A DNA stretch of 10,697 bases, taken from NCBI GenBank assembly GCA_910584945.1, contig CAJUDY010000070.1, forward strand, positions 1 to 10,697, read 5' to 3'. This DNA comes from an uncultured Lachnospiraceae bacterium (lineage in GTDB: Bacteria; Bacillota; Clostridia; Lachnospirales; Lachnospiraceae). The position numbers and the translations under genes were made by a program. This document shows, in pieces, positions 1 to 5,559 of the stretch (positions within the stretch are counted from its first letter, which is position 1; the number at the start of each line of letters is the position of its first letter). The notes under the pieces were generated by a model that was not told where the DNA came from, made no database searches, and saw nothing but the letters and a program-made list of their open reading frames with translations.

Positions 1-145
1 CAGATGCATGGTACAGTTATCAGTTCAGATACTGTTCGGTGAATAATTCAGGCTAAATTGTAAAAATTTCTCTTAAATAATAATAAAACCTCAGGCTTCA
101 CATTTTTATTATAAATAAACGCTGTCAAACGCTATTCTCTATAAA
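1..145. other. AT-rich intergenic stretch, no supported gene
   Basis: No start-to-stop reading frame of useful length with a ribosome binding site is visible here. A short open frame from the left edge to a TAA near base 54 on the plus strand could be the tail of a gene outside the window, but it is too short to judge. On the minus strand the stretch lies downstream of the structured RNA and contains a weak hairpin followed by a T-rich run, listed separately. Confidence 0.5.
78..108 (-). terminator. Weak candidate terminator after the structured RNA
   Basis: On the minus strand AAGCC and GGTTT can pair around a TGA loop (five pairs, one G-T), followed by TATTATTATTT. The hairpin works only in minus orientation, because the G-T pair becomes an A-C mismatch on the other strand. 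That fits an end point for the leftward transporter/RNA transcript, but the stem is short, so this is a weak call. Confidence 0.3.
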
Positions 146-370
146 CTGCCGCCCGCCTGGGCCGGCTGGCCATCGGCTCAGCCGGGCGCGGGTTGATGTT
201 CCTGGAAGGGACATTGGGAGGCGCCGGTCCTTAGTGAGTGCAAGCGGCACGCGCCGCACGAACTTAGTACCGCTGCGTCCTCCCACCTAAGCGAGAGCGG
301 TCCCTGTAAGGAATATCTGCCCGCGCCCGGCGTCCGGGTACCACGTATCTCCCGTCCCCAAGCAGCCAAC
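146..370 (-). ncRNA. Structured RNA, probable raiA-motif RNA
   Basis: This GC-rich block between AT-rich flanks folds on the minus strand into fully nested helices that I could pair by eye. The pairs are 357-362 with 156-161, a perfect 12-bp helix 320-331 with 181-192, 300-305 with 207-212, 279-285 with 215-221, 269-272 with 225-228, and a terminal hairpin 253-257 with 244-248. A further local hairpin pairs 351-354 with 335-338. Two CTAAG boxes (263-267 and 230-234) lie on opposite sides of the inner stem. The single-stranded boxes, size near 220 nt and overall plan match my memory of the raiA motif of Firmicutes and Actinobacteria, a noncoding RNA often but not always near raiA; no raiA gene is in this window. 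It starts within about 15 nt of the permease 2 stop with no visible promoter or terminator between them, so it may be cotranscribed with or processed from the transporter mRNA. The structure is seen directly; the family name is from memory. Confidence 0.65.
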
Positions 371-379
371 CTGTTCTTT

Positions 380-1228
380 CTATCCTTTGACAGCCCCCGA
401 CGCCATTCCGCTGTAGACTTGTTCCTGGAAGATCAAAAACAGGATAAAGATCGGAATGATCGTGATCAAAACGCCGGCGCAGATGTAGTTATACTGGTTA
501 CCGTAAGGTCCGGTAAAGGTATAGAGGGCCGTGGAGATCGTCTTTAAGTTTTTATCCTGCAGGTACAGGTTGGACATATAGTACTCATTGTACACGCCCA
601 CGCCTTTGAGCACCAGAGAGGTGACAATCGCTGGTTTTAAAAGCGGGAACAGGATCTTGAAGAACACTCCGAAGTAGGTACATCCGTCCATGATGGCAGA
701 TTCGTCCAGAGAGATCGGCAGGTTCTCGAAGAACTGCAGGAAGATGTAGATGGAGATGATATCCGTGCCCATGAGGACGATCATATAGCCGTACAGATGA
801 TTGATCAGCCCCAGGTTGTACATGATCTGGTACACCGTCACCTAGGTCGCGATGCCCGGAATCAGGGAGGCGAACATGAACAGAGTGTGGATCACTCCGC
901 TTCCTTTGAACTTGAAGCGGTTCAGTACATAGGCCAGCATGGAGCCCGTGAAGATGGAGACGATCAGCACCACCACCAGAACGATGGCCGTATTCATAAA
1001 GCCCCGGAACATGTTGGCCTGCTGTACGGCGATCACAAAGTTCTCAAAGTAGGCAAAGGACGCCGGAAGGTCCAGAACCGATGTGGTGTTGTACTCTTCT
1101 GTGGTCTTGAAGGCGGTCAGCACGCAGACGCAGATCGGAAGCAGCGCCACCAGGGATGCCAGTATAATCGATACATATTTGAAGACCGTGAACGCGAAGG
1201 TCGCCGGTTTCATTTTCATGATGGTCAT
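380..1228 (-). CDS. Sugar ABC transporter permease 2 (MalG-type) with internal amber codon
   Basis: This is an inner-membrane permease of a CUT1-family carbohydrate importer, the second subunit of the translocation pore. Reading through one in-frame TAG at 842-844 gives 282 residues, the usual family length. The upstream part has an N-terminal membrane segment (about residues 15-40), a MalG-like periplasmic region with FENF, and a segment ending SLIPGIAT. The codon after GIAT is TAG, and the frame continues VTVYQIMYNLGLINH. The downstream part holds the EAA loop that contacts the ATPase (DESAIMDG about 175-182, LFPLLKP about 193-199) and further membrane helices. Neither half would work alone. 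Permeases of this group usually have a polar residue, often Gln, at the interrupted place, and CAG is one transition from TAG (family knowledge). The start ATG follows AAGGGAGG placed in the end of permease 1. The final stop (380-382) is also TAG. By standard rules it would be called a broken gene or two ORFs, with a GTG start at 841 for the second. Confidence 0.85.
842..844 (-). other. In-frame TAG within permease 2 (codon 129)
   Basis: The minus strand reads GCG ACC TAG GTG ACG. Conserved permease sequence lies on both sides in one frame, with no frameshift. The inferred ancestral codon is CAG (Gln). Confidence 0.85.
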
Positions 1229-1230
1229 GT

Positions 1231-2223
1231 TTATTTTCCTCCCTTCGCCGCTGCTTTCGCCGCGCGTTTTTTCGCCCGGACGGCTGCCTTGGATTCGTCC
1301 TAGCTGCCGTCGTCAAACACATACTTGAAGAACAGGTTCTGAGCCACCGTACAGAGGATAATGATGCCTAAGAGGACGATGGCCATGGCGCAGGCCAGAC
1401 CCACCTTCTGATTCTCATGTGCCAGGCGGTTCATGATGACGAAGTAGGTACCGGTTCCCATGGTGCCGTTGGTGATGACGTAGGGCGGCTCGAAAGCGCT
1501 TAAGGAACCGCTGATGGACAGGATCAGGTTCAGCACTACGATGGACTTGATACTGGGCAGGATGATGTATTTGAACTGATGCCACTTGTTGGCGCCGTCC
1601 AGGGAAGCGGCCTCGTAGAGGTCCGTATCCACCGACATCATGGCGCCCAGAAACAGGATCATGTTCTGTCCCATATATCTCCAGACGGAGGTCGCCGCCA
1701 GAGAAATGTTGTTGATGCTCTGGTCCTGCAGCCACATGGGAATGTTCTCGATATCCATCCCGAGCATCTGCAGCAGGGAATCCAGCACATATCCTCTCGC
1801 GTAGAAGAACTTGAAGATAAAGCCAACCGCGATACCGCAGATCAGGTAAGGGAAGAACATGGCCCCTTTGAAGAAGCCCGCCCCTTTGATCTTGAATACA
1901 AACATGGTTGCGAAGAACAGTGCTAATGCCAGCTGCACCATGACGCCGCCCATGTAGTACACACTGACGAACAGAGATTTGAAGCACTCGCCTCTCTGGA
2001 ACACATCAATGTAGTTTTTAAGGCCGACCCAGGTACCGGGCTGTCCGTATTTGACATTCTGAAAGCTGAATTTTACCATCTCCAGAAACGGTATGTAAGT
2101 GAAGACAAGTAAGAGTAAAAGCGGGACAAACATAAACGTGACGATGATCAGTTTTCGCTGTCCTTCCCTGCTTGTCATCTTTTCCCAGAAGCTCTTCTGA
2201 GTTCCGGCTGTCGTACTGCTCAT
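1231..2223 (-). CDS. Sugar ABC transporter permease 1 (MalF/UgpA/LplB-type) with amber codon near the C-terminus
   Basis: This is the first pore subunit of the CUT1 importer. The frame encodes 307 residues to a TAG at 1300-1302 and continues 22 codons to a TAA at 1231-1233, giving 330 residues. A first membrane helix lies at about residues 25-48, with further helices near 85-110, 118-142, 175-197, 225-245 and 275-300. The EAA loop is clear: YEAASLDGANKW (about 203-214) followed by FKYIILP (about 217-223). The segment after the TAG is strongly basic (Lys, Arg and Ala rich), as is common for cytoplasmic tails of such permeases. It carries the Shine-Dalgarno of permease 2 and stops 2 nt before that gene's ATG, the tight spacing expected in an operon; the core permease fold is complete without it. 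The start ATG follows AAGGAGG at 2229-2235 and lies 12 nt beyond the stop of the binding-protein gene. Confidence 0.9.
1300..1302 (-). other. In-frame TAG near the end of permease 1
   Basis: The minus strand reads GGC AGC TAG GAC GAA. The frame stays open for 22 basic codons and ends at TAA two bases before the permease 2 start. This is less decisive than the permease 2 case, because TAG here could simply be the stop. Confidence 0.65.
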
Positions 2224-2235
2224 AACATCCTCCTT

Positions 2236-3618
2236 CTATTCGGTGACTTCCACTCCCAGGGTCTCCTGCGCGTTCGTCCACTTCTCATTCCACTCGCCCA
2301 TGAGTTCGTCCAGCGTCTTTGTCCCGTAAAGAGCGGACTACAGGATCTCGCAGTCCGGATAATCGTCGTTGTTGATGCCCACTTCGCTCTCCAGGTTCAC
2401 CTGATCAAACAGGTCTTCCTCTCCCTCTGGAGCCGGAATGTTGGAAAGAAGCTCTACGCCCTCGAAATCAGCCAGCACATCCGGAAGGGGTGCGGACTTC
2501 AGAGCCGGGATGCTTCCCTCGTCCGTATACATGGGAGACGCCTCCAGGACCCATTTCAGATACAGCATCGCCGCAATCTGATTTTCCTCGGTCGCCTTGT
2601 TGTTGATGCCAAAGCCGTAGTTGCCGCCCGCGCTGGCATATCTCTTGCCGTCCACGGTGATGGGGAAGGGCATGTATTTTACATCCTCCGGAGTCTCGCC
2701 CTGATCCCGGCACTGCTGCACAGCCCAGGAACCCAGCACCATGCTTGCGATCTCGCCCTTGTTGACGGCGCCCTTGGAGGACTCCCAGTCGGTACTTGCC
2801 GGGTCTTCCTCAATCAGTCCTCTGGCAACCGCCTCATACATCGTATAATAGACGGCGTAGGGTCCGGTCATATCGTCCCTCTTCGCGAACGGGTCCTTCA
2901 TATGCGGCATCTTGTTTTTGAAATCCGGATCTCCGGTGCACACGATATCCGTGTAAGCGTCCCAGGCGCCCATGGGCCAGCCTGCAGAGAAGTTGGTGTA
3001 CAGCGGAACCGCATCGGTGTTGTCCTTGATGGTCTGAAGCGCATCCAGGAATTCATCCGGTGTGGAAGGAAGTTCTGTAATGCCTGCCTGATCCCAGATC
3101 TTCTTATTGTATACGACTCCGCCTGCGGTGCCGCCGTTGGCAATGCCGTATACGGTTCCGTCAAAGCTTTTCTCCACGCAGAAGTTGTAGATGCCGTCCA
3201 GTGTGTCGAAGGCGCCCAGCGGCGCAAAGTACTGAGACAGTTCGCTCTTGTTGACGGATGTGGGAATGAAGCACAGATCGCCCCAGTCGCCGGTGGTAAG
3301 GCGCAGCTTCAAGGACTCCTCGTAATCGGTAATGCCTTCGTACTCTACGGTGATGTTCGGATAAAGCTCCATGAACTGTTCTGCATACCCTTTGTACACC
3401 GTATCCACGATATCGGTACGGTTGGTCAGCACCTTGATGCTGGCGGTCAGATCCGTGTAATCTCCTGGAGTATCCGCCGTGGATAAGGTAATGGAGTCGA
3501 TGGTCGGAAGATCCACCGGGGCTGCCGCCTCCTGCTTGCTTCCGCCTCCGCACCCTGCCATCGGTACGGTCATGGCTGCTGCCAGTCCCAAACTCATGAT
3601 TTTTTTGTTCAGCTTCAT
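2236..3618 (-). CDS. Sugar ABC transporter substrate-binding lipoprotein, with amber codon near the C-terminus
   Basis: This is a CUT1-type solute-binding protein, anchored outside the membrane by lipid, that delivers a sugar to the two permeases. The signal peptide starts MKLNKK, has a hydrophobic core and ends in the lipobox PMAGC with Cys23, then a Gly/Ser linker. The body shows family features such as the AEQFMELYPNITVEYEG region (about 79-95) and GEIASMVLGSWAVQQ. A TAG at 2338-2340 stops the frame at 426 residues. The same frame then runs 33 more codons, including GTKTLDELMGEWNEKW, a segment typical of the C-terminal helix of this family, to another TAG at 2236-2238, for a total of 460. 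The family usually ends with such a Trp-containing helix, so the short form probably lacks it. The ATG at 3618 has AAAGGGAGG 8 nt upstream. The sugar is unknown; the neighbouring GH36 gene suggests an alpha-galactoside. Confidence 0.9.
2338..2340 (-). other. In-frame TAG within the binding-protein C-terminus
   Basis: The minus strand reads ATC CTG TAG TCC GCT. The following 33 codons encode a typical binding-protein terminal helix, so the TAG looks like a sense position (inferred Gln) rather than the native end. Confidence 0.8.
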
Positions 3619-3667
3619 AATTTAAGCCTCCCTTTCTTTATTTTTCACTCATTTTTAAGTTAATTTA

Positions 3668-3695
3668 ATTTTAACACTTTTTTAAGATTTTTCAA
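3668..3695 (-). promoter_or_regulatory. Probable sigma-A promoter of the ABC transporter operon
   Basis: On the minus strand TTGAAA (3690-3695) is followed after 16 nt by TAAAAT (3668-3673), preceded by TGT as in an extended -10. It sits about 50 nt upstream of the binding-protein start. The surroundings are extremely AT-rich, so chance matches are easy. Confidence 0.5.
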
Positions 3696-3709
3696 TAATT
3701 ATTTTAAAC

Positions 3710-3719
3710 AAACTAGTTT
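3710..3719. promoter_or_regulatory. Perfect palindrome AAACTAGTTT upstream of the transporter promoter
   Basis: This 10-bp perfect palindrome lies about 15 nt upstream of the predicted -35 box of the transporter operon. It could be a regulator site. LacI-family operators usually have a central CG, which this lacks, so assigning it to the local LacI protein is speculative. Confidence 0.3.
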
Positions 3720-3851
3720 TTCTCTATTTTTCCCGGATTCAGCCATGATTTTTTATGCAATATGTCCATTTTACTTTGATATTTTCTACTTAATATTATT
3801 TTAATTTAATCCATTTTTTAATTAAACGCAAAATAAAAGCTGCGGATTGAC

Positions 3852-3880
3852 TTGTCACAACATATCATCAATGTTATAAT
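3852..3880 (+). promoter_or_regulatory. Promoter of the orphan lipoprotein gene, with a spacer inverted repeat
   Basis: TTGTCA (3852-3857), a 17-nt spacer and TATAAT (3875-3880), preceded by TG one base upstream, form a strong extended -10 promoter about 33 nt before the start codon. An inverted repeat, AACAT (3859-3863) with ATGTT (3871-3875), fills the spacer and could bind a repressor; the arms are short. Confidence 0.65.
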
Positions 3881-3913
3881 ATTTTAAAAATTACATACAA
3901 AGGAGTTGTGATT

Positions 3914-4483
3914 ATGAAAAAGTACCTGTTAACTGCCATCCTGATTCTGTCCGTCCTCATGACGGTCACCGGGTGTTCCGGAGGCGGCACGGCCCCCGTC
4001 CTCACTCTGGGTGAGAAGGAAGTTGCCTTAGGCGACTGTACCCCCGGAAATTTTGACAGCGTGGACCTGGAGATCGGCGTCCCCGGAGGCGGGATTCCCA
4101 TCGGCAATATCCCCGGCAACAGCTGGCTCTCCGGATTCCTGACCGCCGGAAAAGACTACAACACCTACGCCTACCTGTACGTATACAACCCGGACCGGGA
4201 CGAGGTCCCCTACTTTATGTCCAAAGTCTACAAAGTAGACCTGCACTTCGACTCCGAAGATCAGACTTTCTGGGAAGATGGTTCGATCCTGGTCAACGGA
4301 ATCAACTTCTCCGGCATGGACGTGTCTGCCGTCAAGGAAGCCATGGCAGACTACAAGCTGAAAACCGATGACGCCGATCATCTGTTCTACAAGGACGGCA
4401 AATACAGCTACTCCATCGATTTCGGGGAGGACGGAACAATAACGGAAGTTACACTGGAGGAAGAAATTTCCAAAAGTTATTAG
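3914..4483 (+). CDS. Small lipoprotein of unknown function
   Basis: I do not recognise a family for this 189-residue protein. It has a clear lipoprotein signal: MKKYLLT, a hydrophobic run and a VTGC lipobox with Cys21, then SGGG, so it should be anchored outside the membrane. The rest is beta-like and rich in Asp, Gly and Tyr, with one further Cys at about residue 42. ILVNGINFSGMDVSAVKEAM (about 127-146) resembles the short lead-in found in many Clostridia lipoproteins before a small alpha/beta repeat. The ATG at 3914 is preferred over the in-frame GTG at 3908 because AGGAG (3901-3905) lies 8 nt before it. The gene sits alone between the two minus-strand sugar operons, with its own promoter and terminator. 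It ends in TAG, and readthrough would add only five residues before a TAA. Confidence 0.85.
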   Translation: MKKYLLTAILILSVLMTVTGCSGGGTAPVLTLGEKEVALGDCTPGNFDSVDLEIGVPGGGIPIGNIPGNSWLSGFLTAGKDYNTYAYLYVYNPDRDEVPYFMSKVYKVDLHFDSEDQTFWEDGSILVNGINFSGMDVSAVKEAMADYKLKTDDADHLFYKDGKYSYSIDFGEDGTITEVTLEEEISKSY

Positions 4484-4503
4484 TCCCAATACTGCTAAGC
4501 GAA

Positions 4504-4544
4504 GAAAAAAAAGAAAGGACGGCAATGCCGCCCTTTCTTTTTTT
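4504..4544. terminator. Bidirectional rho-independent terminator between convergent genes
   Basis: GAAAGGACGGC (4513-4523) pairs with GCCGCCCTTTC (4527-4537) around AAT, with one A-C mismatch. The stem is flanked by an A run on the left and a T run (4538-4544) on the right. It serves the plus-strand lipoprotein gene and, read the other way, the minus-strand LacI operon, whose stop is one base beyond it. Confidence 0.93.
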
Positions 4545-4545
4545 C

Positions 4546-5559
4546 TCACTGTCTCCGCACACTGTTCTTCAATACCACATGCCCGGAGACGATCTCCAGC
4601 CCCCTGCCGGAGCCCGGATTCTTGAATTGTTTCATCAGTTTCTTGATAGCCACTCTCACCATGGCTTTTGTATTAACCTCGTAAGTAGTGATCTTCATGT
4701 CCACGTAACCCGGATAGAGGAAATTGTCAAATCCAACTACAGACACGTCGTCTGGCACCTTCAGGCCTCTGGCGTTCAGCTTACTCACCAGCATACCCGC
4801 CACCAGGTCACAGTTGCAGACGAAGGCTTTTGGAAGTCTCCTGGGAAGCTGGAACTCCACGATGCCGTTCTCGTCCCGGTCCTCGATGATCCACTCCGGA
4901 TGGATGTTCTTCCGGTGTTCGGTCATGGCCTTCATATAGCCGCAGTAGCGATCCATGATACTGCTGGTGGCGTAGATGGAGCCGATAAACCCGATCTCCT
5001 CAAAGCCCCGGTCAAAGAGCACCTTCGTCATCAGATACATCCCGTAAAAGCTGTCCACGATCACCGCGTCCTGGGCCAGCTCGCTGTCGTAAAAGTCCAG
5101 GAACACGATCGGAATGGAGGTCGCCGCCTTCAGTCTCCGGATATATTCCTTGTCGATCTCCCCAATGATGATGAGACCCTCCACCTTATTTTGAAGCACC
5201 ATCTGAGGAAGCTTATATGCTCCCTGCTCTTCCGTAATTTTCAACGTCTCAATGGTCGTATAACACTGCTTTTCCGTGGCGGCCAGCGCCAGCTCCTGAT
5301 AGATCTTCCAATAATAGGTGGTGTGATTGCCCAGGTATTTTTCCGCGATCAACACCCCGATCTTCTGAAAATCCTCGGTCTGCTCCTCTTTAAGCTTCTG
5401 TTTTTTATGATTCTCGTATCCCAGATCCTCCGCGGCGGCCAGAATCTCCTCCCGTAGCTTTTCGCTGACTCCCTTTTGTCCGCTTAAGGCGTTGTGCACC
5501 GTCACTGTGCTGACTCCCACCTTCTCCGCGATATCCACAAGTCTTACTTTTCCCATCAT
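4546..5559 (-). CDS. LacI-family transcriptional regulator
   Basis: This 337-residue protein is a sugar-responsive DNA-binding regulator, probably a repressor of the alpha-galactoside genes. The N-terminal helix-turn-helix is clear (VRLVDIAEKVGVSTVTVHNA, about residues 5-24), then SGQKGVSEKLREEIL and AEDLGY. The linker after it is unusually charged (HKKQKLKEEQTEDFQKIG), unlike the usual Asn/Ala-rich hinge helix. The rest is a periplasmic-binding-like sensor domain of full length with VEGLIIIG, IPIVFLDFY, PKAFVCNCDLVAG and PDDVSVVGFDNF, the standard landmarks of the family. The start overlaps the GH36 stop by 4 nt (ATGA), so the two are translationally coupled. A second ATG directly follows the first. 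No separate promoter is seen. The ligand is inferred from the neighbours only. Confidence 0.93.
   Translation of the reverse strand: MMGKVRLVDIAEKVGVSTVTVHNALSGQKGVSEKLREEILAAAEDLGYENHKKQKLKEEQTEDFQKIGVLIAEKYLGNHTTYYWKIYQELALAATEKQCYTTIETLKITEEQGAYKLPQMVLQNKVEGLIIIGEIDKEYIRRLKAATSIPIVFLDFYDSELAQDAVIVDSFYGMYLMTKVLFDRGFEEIGFIGSIYATSSIMDRYCGYMKAMTEHRKNIHPEWIIEDRDENGIVEFQLPRRLPKAFVCNCDLVAGMLVSKLNARGLKVPDDVSVVGFDNFLYPGYVDMKITTYEVNTKAMVRVAIKKLMKQFKNPGSGRGLEIVSGHVVLKNSVRRQ

Noticed and set aside
1..54. Possible C-terminal end of a plus-strand gene entering from the left
   Set aside because: Three short frames reach stops within about 55-60 nt and none has recognisable sequence; there is too little to support a gene.
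111..129. TTGACA plus TATAAT on the minus strand as a promoter
   Set aside because: The two boxes are only 9 nt apart, which does not suit sigma-A RNA polymerase.
178..369. 63-codon minus-strand open frame
   Set aside because: It lies wholly inside the structured RNA block; its composition reflects the GC-rich helices and it has no ribosome binding site.
842..2340. Sequencing error at methylated sites as the cause of the three TAG codons
   Set aside because: Restoring CAG gives CCTGG context at two sites and CTGCAG at the third, which can mislead some base callers. However, several other copies of these motifs in the window are unaffected and no indels are seen, so this is less likely but not excluded.
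842..2340. Pyrrolysine insertion at TAG
   Set aside because: Pyrrolysine is known mainly from methylamine methyltransferases; sugar transporter genes give no reason to expect it, and no pyl genes are in the window.
380..3618. Complete reassignment of TAG to an amino acid in this organism (phage-like code 15)
   Set aside because: TAG seems to serve as a real stop at 380-382, 2236-2238 and 4481-4483, and reading 2236-2238 as sense would make a topologically wrong fusion. Partial suppression remains possible.
3847..3852. TTGACT as the -35 box of the lipoprotein promoter
   Set aside because: It lies 22 nt from TATAAT, too far; TTGTCA at 3852-3857 gives the normal 17-nt spacing.
4525..5457. 310-codon plus-strand open frame opposite the LacI gene
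   Set aside because: It is antisense to a clear LacI-family protein, has low-complexity His/Leu content and no ribosome binding site or known domain.
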